Below, piece by piece: positions 1-9,745 of a stretch of DNA of 64,000 bases. This stretch comes from Thalassia testudinum (Eukaryota; Streptophyta; Magnoliopsida; Alismatales; Hydrocharitaceae). The stretch's first letter is position 1; every line of letters starts with the position of its first letter. Below the pieces are notes generated by a model that was not told the DNA's origin, did not search any database, and worked only from the letters and a program-made list of their open reading frames with translations. Location of the stretch: positions 59,511,501-59,575,500 of the forward strand of contig JAZHRO010000012.1 in assembly GCA_037157565.1 (NCBI GenBank), in the 5' to 3' direction. The translations under genes were made by a program, and so were the position numbers.

Positions 1-251
1 GAGCGCTTGTTACCTCTTAGTGTAGAGGGGAGCTTGCTGCCTTCGGGTTGAGACCCGGGGTGGGTTGGTCACTTTGCACCGACTCAGTGGCCCTCGTGTA
101 CACAGTACCGGAGAGAGCTACTAGTGTAGGGAGGGTTAGCCACCCCACGGGGCTCGGGGTTCAGCTAGTCGCCCTACACTGACTTGTTAGGCCCACTGGC
201 AAACCAGGGTAGTCAGGCGAGGGTGCGCGGACTGTGGAGGGACGAGACCCC
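1..251 (+). mobile_element. Tekay-like LTR (T2), part left of Athila-1
   Basis: This is the distal part of an LTR whose start lies left of the window. It aligns by eye, with few differences, to 36472-36721 inside the solo Tekay LTR at 34722-37552 (shared runs include the stretch with CCACGGGGCTCGGG and TTGTTAGGCCCACTGG). The match resumes without loss at 14054, so Athila-1 split one LTR into 1-251 and 14054-14890. No gene is seen here. Confidence 0.85.
247..251. repeat. Target-site duplication ACCCC of Athila-1 (left copy)
   Basis: ACCCC stands directly before the TG of the left LTR and again directly after the CA of the right LTR (14054-14058). A perfect 5-bp duplication is the normal Ty3/gypsy integration footprint and fixes both ends of the element. 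Confidence 0.93.
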
Positions 252-1187
252 TGATGAGAGCCTCATCATGATCCATAACTAGCTCATTTTGACCCAATAA
301 AGAAGATAAAAGCTCCTACATAACCTAGAAGAAGGCTTAACTGAAGGAACAAGTGCTCTGAGAAGAAAACATGAAATAAAGGTTAAAACTGTAATTTTAC
401 CATTGCAGTAAATAAATGGGATTTCTCAGAGGCCAAACATAGGTCAAAAGGTCTAAATGAGATAAAAGTGGGTTAAGTCAATCAGGAATGGGTTTATGTG
501 CAATCTAAGAATTAAATGACACTTGGTAACCCTAAAACAGACCCGCTTAAATTAATAAGGTTCGGGTCAGAATAAAAATCAAGTAAGCCCTCTAAAAATC
601 ATGGAAAAACATCTTCTAGGGTTTAGAACACTTAATTTGGCCTTTGGAACCCAGTTTGACCTAGAATAGGATCCTAGCTCTTCAATTAACCTAATTTGCG
701 TTTTTACGCAAAATGTCCAGTCAAACGTGGTCAAACGTAAAATCCAACTTCACCATCGGATTCCCTAGGTCCAAATTAGGTTTATACCAAAATTTGGACC
801 TAAGGGGAGGTCATCTTAACCTGCTTTGCAATTTAGTACACCCAAATCACAAATTGGTCCCTACCTTTTGAATATCTTTGTAGAGAGCCCCCTAAGTTCT
901 TCTCCCCCTTTGCAATCTGATCCTGCCGCCATTGTTAGGGCAGAACCAAGCTCCGACGAGGTTTAGAGAGGGATTGCTCTCTAATTCCTCAGAGATTCCC
1001 TCCCAGAAATGGAAGGGGAACTCTCTAAGGAATTCCCTTCCATCTAAAGCAGATCACGATCTCTGGTGTGAACCCAATCTCTCATGCGAACGCACGAGAG
1101 ATTTGGGTACCCACCAGCTTTCCATCTCCGGTGAGTCGGCAGAGTTGATTGCGCGGTCTCCACGTGCTAGAAGGTGCGGCCAGCACC

Positions 1188-1195
1188 TATAAAAG
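1188..1195 (+). promoter_or_regulatory. TATA box, Athila-1 5' LTR
   Basis: TATAAAAG lies about 940 bases into the LTR after a GC-rich stretch with a CACGTG-containing run (1160). It is retained in the other LTR at 12217-12224, and the related solo LTR has TATAAATA at the matching place (62669-62676, minus). Inferred start of the U3/R transcript just downstream. Confidence 0.6.
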
Positions 1196-2429
1196 ACTCC
1201 GCAGACCCTGTCGCAGTTCCTAAGCTTGATTTTGACGGAGATCCCCTCAAATTTCCTCTCTCCCATCTCCGGCCAAAAGACCTGCAAGCTCTGGCGACCT
1301 CCTCCCCTCCTTCTCGTCTCTCTGCTGCCATACCAGCAGCAGAGTCAACTCCGCTGCTTCCTCCCACGTCGCGCCGTACCAAGCGCGCGTGCCCCTGCCC
1401 TCATCCTCGTCGCCGCTTCCTCCCTTAGGGCTCTTCTTCCCCGACGACGGCAGTTACGCGCTGTCCACTCCGCTGCCTCCCTTCCTTCCAGATCACTCCA
1501 GATACCCTCTCCATCCTCTCATCTCTCTTTTCCCCCTGCTATTTTATCCAATTACCCCCCGACAGTGCCTAACCACCTCCATCGTCCTCGCCTCCGACCG
1601 CCCTCCGGCGAGCCGCCCACACCACTCCGCCCCTCCACACAGCTCGCTAACCCTCTCGTGAGCTCCGCCTCACCACCAGGAACTCATTCCACCCCTCCAC
1701 TACCACTCCAGACCTCCACAGCAACCCCCCGAACATCCCCACACCTCCGGCCACAGGTTGACCTAGGCACGCACGCCTAGGCCGACCTGCAGCCTGCAGC
1801 ACTACGCATCATCTTCGCCGTGCCACTGCGAAGGTGCCCAGCTAATCTAATTGGGCCAATAGGCCGTTCTTGTGTATGACAGGTTGCAGCTCCTACCGCC
1901 ATTGACGGTCACAGCAGCGAGGAGCTCGTAGCAGCTTCAGGCACCAGGGCTCCCAGGCTGCAGGTGCAGCAGGTTCACGCGAGTATTGCAAAGCGACTGA
2001 GGCCAGCAAGTCGCGCTGCGAAGCCAGCAGCTGGGGCAATTGCACGACGAAAGCTCTGCGGGCGCGTGTGAAATCGGGACTAACCAGATAGTCCCACATC
2101 GTGGGATCGCAAAACACAGGTATAGTATAAATTGTTTTTGTGTTTTAAGCTCACTGCCTCCGTAAGCACAGGGGGGAGGTCCCTCACCTACCCTCACACC
2201 CGCCTCGTCCACGGCTTGACGTCGCGGATCTGGCAGGATCGGACCCGACCCTAACCTTGAGCACTCCTCGCGCATCACCACCTGCCGATGCACTTGGTCC
2301 CGGGTGCGAATCTGACCCAATTACCCGTGTGGCTCTCTGGGAGAGCATCCTTGAGCGAATTGCAGAGAAAGAGAGAGACGTTTGGGTAGAGGGACGGGGG
2401 TAGGTTTTGCTTTGGCTGTGATTTGCGCA

Positions 2430-2765
2430 GGAAAGAAGAAGTAGAGGAAGAAGCGAACACTTAGCCGCTGCAACAAGGGAAGAGAAGAAAGAAGAAGAGG
2501 CTGTGTAGCAGAGAAAGAAGGAGAAGCTTTCGTAGAGAAACAAAGACAAGGAAGAAGACCAAGGAAGAAGAAAACTTCGAAGGAAAGCACAAGGAAGAAA
2601 AGAAGAAATAGAAGGAGCAGGAGCAGGAGAAGAAGAGATCTGAAGAAAGGAAGCTGAGCAAGAGATCTGCAGTAAAGACAGACAAGAGAGAAACAAAGGC
2701 AGAAAGAGAAAGAAGTGTAAAGAAGAAAAAGAGCCAACGAAGAAGAAGAGAGAAAAGGAGATTAC
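2430..2765 (+). repeat. Long polypurine (GAAGAA-type) tract in LTR
   Basis: About 335 bases are almost only A and G, with runs of AAGAAG and GGAAGAAGA. The same tract is at 13460-13794, and the related solo LTR has its complement (pyrimidine-rich, 61038-61312). The Leu/Ser/Phe-rich minus-strand frames here are artefacts of the composition. The tract lies after the TATA box, so it would be in the transcribed leader. Confidence 0.75.
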
Positions 2766-2771
2766 ATTTAA

Positions 2772-2797
2772 GACGTCTGATATAGAAATCAGACGTC
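2772..2797 (+). promoter_or_regulatory. Conserved 10-bp hairpin in LTR transcribed region
   Basis: GACGTCTGAT at 2772-2781 pairs perfectly with ATCAGACGTC at 2788-2797, loop ATAGAA. The right LTR keeps it (about 13801-13826, one loop change). The diverged solo LTR has an 11-bp version at 61317-61342 in which the second pair is swapped (A-T to T-A), which suggests selection on pairing. Function unknown; it sits at the end of the purine tract, shortly before the LTR end. Confidence 0.65.
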
Positions 2798-3027
2798 CAA
2801 TTCTATTTTCTTTTACAAATCCTTTTTAAAATTCTCTCTTTGAATCACTCATTTTCACTTAACAGTTGTATTCTTTGGTTTTAAAAAGTACTGAGATTGC
2901 TCCCTGTGTTCGACCTCGGATACTCTAGTTTTTCGAGTAATAAAATTCTTTATATTTGTTTAAACGTTTTGTCGGTTATACTACAACATGATATGCTTTA
3001 AACCCGCACAAAAACGTGAGAACATTT

Positions 3028-3045
3028 TGGCGCCATTGCCGGGGA
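3028..3045 (+). other. Primer binding site, tRNA-Asp
   Basis: TGGCGCCATTGCCGGGGA starts 3 bases after the LTR end. It is complementary to the 3' end of plant tRNA-Asp(GTC) except for one base (A instead of G at position 8). It marks the start of minus-strand DNA synthesis and the boundary of the 5' LTR. Confidence 0.9.
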
Positions 3046-4145
3046 GCAACGGGCACTTTTAATGCTTTTGATTACAACTTTTCTATCTAATATCTGACTT
3101 AACTTCTCTCTTTTGTTGTGTTCAAGCAGGGAAAGCAAAACAAAAAGGAAAGAACAATAACTGCACAACAGACTCTCCAAGGAACAGGTAATTTCTATAA
3201 GCCCTCCCTCTTAACTCTCTCTCAAAATCTAAAAAAAAAAAAAAAGAGAAAAATCAACTTAGGGCTACCTGTTTCATATTTAGTAACTCATCAAGTTGCC
3301 TGTTTTTTATTTCAACACATTTTTATCTGTTCATCCAACTAAGGCAACTAGGGCTAAACTTTCTTGATTGAGCCCTAGCTGCTAATTTCTGAGGCAACTA
3401 AATTGGACCGACTAGAGCCAAGTTAGGGATTGCAAAGCTAGGGTTTTTAGAGACACATCTTCTCTTAAAACAAAGAAACAAATTTTCCAAAAAGAGGTGT
3501 GCCTAAACCGTGTTTGGAAAGATCTATACAAGAGGAACCCTAAGCAAATCAGGCTGTTAATCCATTTGAACCATAAAAGAAAGGACCTAAAAGCTCTCAA
3601 AGGAACAAGAGGTGAAGTTGATCCCTTGGGTCAGCCAACCTTAAAATTAGGTCACTTTTGCACTCAGAATACTTAAAAGTTCAAGTGGAACATTAAGCAC
3701 CTTGATCTTAAAATAAAAAAGGTAGACTTAAGAGGTCAAGGTCTCCATTCTGGTCTACCTGGAACCACAGTGACAAGAGAGGTCAGGTGGGGGAAACCCT
3801 GTAACCCGTGGGGACGCTCTACCGTGTAGGGGTCTTTGTGGGACTCTCCCTCTCTGGCTACCCAGGTATTTCTCAGGTGGACGATCTTCTGATCCAGGGG
3901 TCCATATGCCCCGAACCGCTATAGTCGCCCAACAATTGTTGGGTGTCTTGATTGGGTCTAGCACCTTCTAATCTCATCACATCCTTCGGTGCATGTTCGG
4001 TAGGGGGTCCTTAAGACCACCCTTGAGACCTCCTTTAGAAATTCACTCTCGTCGAGGCCAAGCCTCAACGCCCTTATTTGTGTAGCAACCCCACCTCATA
4101 AATCTTTCATCTAATTCAGATCCTGGTTCTCCTTCTTCTCCCATC
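3046..4145 (+). other. Athila-1 5' leader, non-coding
   Basis: About 1.1 kb between the primer site and the gag ATG. It has an AC-rich stretch with AAAAA runs, several copies of short GCAACTA/GGGCTA words (3260-3430) and a G/C-rich block at 3740-3960. No convincing frame is seen. By position it would hold packaging and dimerisation signals, but none can be identified. Confidence 0.6.
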
Positions 4146-7100
4146 ATGGCACAACCCATTGAAGAGGAGAATAACCTTGAACACCAACTTCAACGCCTTA
4201 ATGATATCTTTCAGAACTTTGTAAACCCACCGCAGTGACCTATGATGCGAGATCACTATAATCCCGCTGCGGTGGTAATTGAACCCCGAGTACGAATCCC
4301 AATTGGAGGACCTGATTCTGAACTGAAGCCCAATATGATTCATGCCATACCGAAGTTCCATGGGCTTAACTCTGAGGATCCATTCCAACACATCAAACAA
4401 CTCAAGCATCTGGCCCAGACCTTCGGGTTAGATGTACAAAACCGGGATATCCTACTCATGAAAATGTTTTCGTTCTCCCTCTTGGACAAGGCCGCACATT
4501 GGTATTAAACTCAAACCCGTCCGATCAACACATGGGAGGAACTGCAGTCCGAATTTTTGAAAAAATTCTTCCCCGTTGGCCGGACGAATGCCTTGCGCCA
4601 CCAGATCACTCATTTCACTCAACAACCGGGAGAACCTCTTCACGAAGCTTGGGATCGATTCCTAGATCTCATGCGAAAGTGCCCCCATCACGGAGTTCCT
4701 AAGTGGGAATAAGTCCAGTCTTTTTACTAGGGACTCCGTGAGGATATTCGTTTATTCGTCAATGCAACATGCGGAGGAAACATCATGGGTCAACACGAGG
4801 ACACGGTGTGGGAGATTCTCGAAAACATGTGCGAGAACTCCATAAATAATGACTCCATGGGCTTATTCGACAAGACGAATGCCCCCGCATCGACGAATCT
4901 AAGAGGGACACATAAGATGCAGGACCTGTCCACTTCCGTCAACTTGGAACTGATGGCCAGTCGGTTGGACAAGGTTTCTATCGTAGAAAAGAAGGTGGAC
5001 GAGCTAACTCGACATTTGCAGCAAGCCACCTCTGCGCAAAACTCTTTTGCACGACCTCCACTGGCAAGGGAAACTGTGCAAAACATATATCACCAATCTG
5101 CCAAGGGGATGGACCCATATCCACCCCCGTCTGCCTCTCGGACTGGAGTGACCTCCGATCCATTCTACTCGAGTTGGGGGAACTCTGAACCCTCGTATTC
5201 TGACTTTCCTGAGGTTCCTCAGAACTACGAGGACCTCAACGCCATCCAGAATGACCCATTCTCCAATACCTACAACCCTGGATGGCGAAATCATCCTAAC
5301 TTTCAGTGGGCAGGGAATTCTCAAAGACCACCATATCAACCCCGTCCACAAGCCTCTCGTCCATATCAGCCGCCTCAGCCTCGGCCCAATCCCACCTACC
5401 AATCCGGGCAAAACCAGGATCAACTGACTCTTATCCTTCAAACACTGGCTGACATTCAAAAGACGAATGCGGCAATGCAAAAACAGCACAAGGACGAGAT
5501 CACAGAGGTTCGCAACCAACTGGCCCAGATGGCAAATTCCCGCCAACCTGGCACCCTTCCTTCGCAACCTCTGCCCAATCCAAATAACGTGCCGACCCAG
5601 AGGCGCGTTATGAATCCAAATCCAAGCCACGCACATTTGATTTATCAGGCCCCTGCTGCTCCATCACCAGACGGGATGGAGGCTTCAACATCTTATGTGG
5701 GATTTCAGCAGCAGCCACCCCTCCTACCTAACCCAAACCAAAACCAGGCCGGATTGAACTCTGTAACAACACGTAGTGGTAAAATAACCCAAGACCCACA
5801 TTATCCGAACCACTCCAAGCCTGATAATAGCCAAGACCCTAGGATAGATATCCAAGATACTACTGTCCCAGATCAAGAACCTGGACCTATCCTAGAGGAA
5901 CCAGCTAGGATCCCATTTCCTGAGGCCTTGACCAAAGGAAAAAGGATAACCAAACCTGTGGCTCCTGAGGAGGATCTGGTCAAGCTCTTTGAACAGGTCC
6001 AGATAAACATCCCATTGATGGATGCAATCCGCCACATACCGGCTTACGCAAGATTCTTGAAAGACATATGTACACCTAAACGTAAGCCGCGAACCAAGGA
6101 TGGGAATCCAATTGTACTGTCAGAGCAAGCCAGCTCTGTCATCTTGAGCAAACTCCTACCCAAGGCTAAAGACCTAGGAACTCCCTTGATTTCTTGTAAA
6201 ATTGGTGAAACCCAATTTGATAGAGCCCTACTAGATCTAGGTGCCTCCATAAATTTAATACCTACATCCCTCCTTGACCACCTTGAAGAATCTGAACTTA
6301 AACCCACTGAGGTGACATTGCAGTTAGCCGATCGATCCATCAAGTCACCCAAAGGAATACTCGAGGATGTCATTGTTAGGGTATGAGATTTTTATTTCCC
6401 AGTGGACTTCATAGTACTGGACATGGATGCACCTAAGAACCCAAGGGACACACCAATCATATTAGGGAGACCCTTTTTGGCCACTGCTAGGGCCAATATA
6501 AACTGCGAAGAGGGCCAGATAGAATTGAAATTTGGGAATCAAAATCTGAAGATTGACATTTTCAAGGCCCAACAAGGGATTAATTGTGGGGTTATAGAGG
6601 AAATATGTGATGTCAAAGCCGTGGTTGATGAATTGCATATAGAGGACAACCTGATTATTCCTGATCAACCACTAGAGAATCAGAAACCGCTAATAGAGGA
6701 GTGTGAACATGATCTAGACACACCTATGACTCCTACCATTGCTCCTGATACAAACCCCGAACCACCCGCTGCTGCTGACAACCCTGTCATGGAACTAAAA
6801 CCCCTTCCCAAACATCTGAAGTACGTCTTTTTGGATTCAAATCAGACGTTTCTTGTGATTATCAATTCTCAACTCACACCTGACCAGGAACTTCATTTGA
6901 TTGCTGTTCTCCAGCAACATCGTAGAGCCATTGGATGGACTCTCGATGATTTGACTGGTATAAGCCCTTCATATTGCACACATCGAATCTACACAGAAGA
7001 ATGCGCACGACCTTCAAGAGAAATGCAAAGACGCCTAAACCCTAACTTGCAGGAGGTCGTGAAAAAGGAGATCATAAAGTGGTTAGATGTAGGGATCATC

Positions 7101-9689
7101 TACCCGATCTCTGACAGTTGTTGGGTGAGTCCAATACAAGTGGTGCCTAAGAAGGCAGGACTGACCACCATCACGACTGAAATCGGAGAAGTCATTCCTA
7201 CCCGAATAGCTAACTCGTGGAGAGTCTGCATTGATTACAGAAGACTCAATTCCTCCACGAAGAAAGATCATTTCCTACTACCGTTTATTGATCAGATCCT
7301 CGAGAAACTAGTGGGAAATAGGTTCTTCTGCTTTCTTGACGGGTATTCCGGTTACAACCAGGTGGCAATCCATCCAGAGGACCAAGAAAAGACCACATTC
7401 ACCTGCCCCTTCGGGACGTACACGTTTCGAAGGATGCCGTTCGGTCTCTGCAATGCACCTGCAACTTTTCAGTGGTGCATGCTTGCCATATTCTTAGATA
7501 TGGTAGGTGATTATCTGGAAGTCTTCATGGATGAATTTTCAGTTTTTGGACAATCATTTGACGATTGCCTCCAACACTTGGTCCAAATACTCAGGCGGTG
7601 CATCGAGGTGAATTTGGTTCTTTCCTGGGAAAAGAGCCATTTCATGGTGCCTGAGGGAATTGTCCTGAGACATCTAATCTCGGAGAAAGGCATCCAAGTG
7701 GATCGAGCTAAGGTTAACCTGATTTCCAAGCTCCCTATGCCTAGCTCGATTAAGGACATCTGATCTTTTTTGGGGCACGTCGGTTTCTACGGTCGATTCA
7801 TCCCTGATTTCTCCAAAATCGCGCGCCCCTTGACCAATCTTCTTTCCAAGGATGTGCCTTTCGAAATTTCCAAGGAATGCACTCAAGCATTTGAGATCCT
7901 ACGTGACCGAGTCACCCAAGCCCCGATCCTACAGTCCCCTGATTGGTCTCAACCCTTTGAGATCATGTGCGATGCATCTGACTTCGCTGTAGGAGCGGTT
8001 TTGGGGCAGAAAATTGACGGGAAACCTGTGGTCATTTACTACGCCAGCAAAACACTGGATGAGGCTCAGCGTAACTATACGGTTACTGAGAAAGAGCTGT
8101 TGGCCGTAGTATTTGCCCTGGAAAAATTCAGATCATACCTTTTGGGTTCCCGTGTTATCGTATACTCGGATCACACAGCTGTGAGGCATCTCCTTGCTAA
8201 GAAGGACGCGAAACCTCGATTAATTCGATGGATCTTGCTGTTGCAAGAATTTGACCTCGAGATTCGTGACAAGGTGGGAAAGCAAAATGTGGTAGCCGAT
8301 CACTTGTCCCGCCTTCCTTCTGAAATTATTGATCCTTCCGGACCTATTACAGAACACTTTCTTGATGAGCACCTCCTGACTATCAGTACAAGTCTTCCAT
8401 GGTTCGCTGATATAGTTAATTACCTGGCATCACATCAGATTCCGTCCGATTGGCCGAAGGCCAAAAAGGACAAATTGTGTTCCGATGCCAAGTATTACCT
8501 ATGGGAAGACCCGTATCTATTCCGCATTGGTGCTGATTAGATAATCCGACGATGCGTCGCGGAAGTGGAAATCAAAGACATACTCTCATTCTGCCATGAC
8601 CAGGCGTGCGGTGGACATTTTTCAGGACATAAAACCTCATCAAAAGTCCTCCAGTGTGGCTTTTACTGGCCCACAATTTTCAAGGATGCATACGATCACT
8701 ATAAGGCATGTTCCCGTTGCTAGACTCTGGGCAACATGAGCCATCGAGACATGATGCCTCTACAGCCGATCCTGGTATGCGAAATTTTTGATATTTGGGG
8801 GATTGATTTCATGGGACCCTTCTCGATCTCGGATGGCTTCGAATATATCTTACTCGCAGTTGACTATGTTTCCAAGTGGATAGAAGCCATTCCGACCCGA
8901 ACCAACAATGATAAAGTCGTTATAAAATTCCTCCATCAAAACATTTTCTCCAGGTTCGGGATTCCGCGTGCTATAATTTTCGACGGAGGGACCCATTTTA
9001 CAAACGCTCAGTTCAGGTCATTGATGACCAAGTACGGGGTGTCACACCGAATCTCTACTCCTTACCACCCCCAAACTAATGGTCTAGCTGAGTTATTTAA
9101 CCGAGAGATCAAGAAGATCCTTCAGGTTACTGTTCGACCTGATAGAAAAGATTGGTCTTCTCAGCTTCCGGAAGTATTGTGGGCCTATAGGACCGCCCAC
9201 AAGACCCAATTAGGAATGTCTCCCTTCAGACTAGTGTACGGGAAGGCATGTCACCTCCCCGTCGAGTTGGAGCATAAAGCCTATTGGGCAATACAGACCT
9301 GTAATCTTGACCTTTCTAAGGCTGGAACCCACAGGAGACTTTAAATGAGTGAGATCGATGAATTACGCCACGACGCGTATGAGAACTCGCGAATTTACAA
9401 AGAACGGGTTAAAGCTTTTCACGACAAACACGTTTCTAGAAAGGTCTTTCATCCTGGTCAAAAGGTTTTACTCTTTGATGCCCGACTCAAATTATTCCCA
9501 GGAAAGTTAAGATCCAAGTGGGTCGGACCCTACCTAGTCCGATAAATCTTCAGAAATGGAGCCATTGAAATCTGCCCACTCAGCCACGATTCTGAACCTT
9601 TTGTCGTGAACGGTCAGAGACTCAAGCCGTTCATTGACATGACCGATATAGATTTGGCTGAATCATCCTTTACCCTCCATTCCTCTTGA
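4146..9689 (+). pseudogene. Athila-1 gag-pol polyprotein, ten in-frame stops
   Basis: A single frame runs from ATG 4146 to TGA 9687-9689 with no frameshift. Gag core: about 4240-4900 (words such as FHGLNSEDPFQHI and KFFPVGRTNALRHQ). Proline/glutamine-rich linker: 4900-5760. Aspartic protease: near 6225 (ALLDLGASINLIP; this lineage uses DLGAS). Reverse transcriptase: 6950-7700, RNase H: 7960-8320, integrase: zinc finger 8585-8725 then a D,D,35E core 8790-9130. In-frame stops begin at 4236, 4506, 4710, 4728, 6384, 7761, 8538, 8721, 9342 and 9543. The RT box reads FMDE (7524-7535) where the family has FMDD, so a catalytic Asp is lost too. No CCHC zinc knuckle is seen in gag. The product cannot be functional. 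Confidence 0.9.
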
Positions 9690-9697
9690 GCTCATTG

Positions 9698-9745
9698 CGC
9701 CCAGCCGATGGCGTAAAACTCAGCGCTTAACGGGAGGCAACCCGT
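9698..9745 (+). promoter_or_regulatory. Twin hairpins directly after the pol stop
   Basis: Hairpin 1: CGCC / GGCG at 9698-9713 with an 8-nt loop. Hairpin 2: ACGGG / CCCGT at 9730-9745 around loop AGGCAA. They are 16 nt apart and start 8 nt after the stop codon. Athila-2 (49649-49696) and Athila-3 (60684-60731, minus) have the same two hairpins, the same loop AGGCAA and the same 16-nt spacing, while the outer stem pairs of hairpin 2 differ in a compensatory way between Athila-1 and Athila-2. Confidence 0.7.

Larger units (their letters stand above)
252..3024 (+). repeat. Athila-1 left (5') LTR, 2773 bp
   Basis: Begins TGATGAG and ends AGAACA (TG...CA). Nearly identical to 11280-14053. Internal landmarks: a terminal hairpin (TGATGAG, 3-nt loop, CTCATCA at 252-268), TATA box at 1188, a C-rich stretch 1400-1800, a purine-rich stretch about 2430-2765, a perfect 10-bp hairpin at 2772-2797 and a T-rich end. 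Small open frames in it (932-1192, 1226-1780, minus 2184-2737) are low-complexity shadows of these tracts and are not supported as genes. Confidence 0.95.

Noticed and set aside
932..1780. Several overlapping frames in the Athila-1 LTR (also 11961-12809)
   Set aside because: They lie in the LTR, overlap in up to four phases, are Pro/Ser/Arg-rich from C-rich composition, and differ between the two LTRs by frame-changing substitutions.
2184..2737. Leu/Phe/Ser-rich minus frames that look like membrane proteins (also 13213-13766, 61062-61325)
   Set aside because: They are the complement of the GAAGAA purine tract; three phases are open at once, which a real gene would not give.
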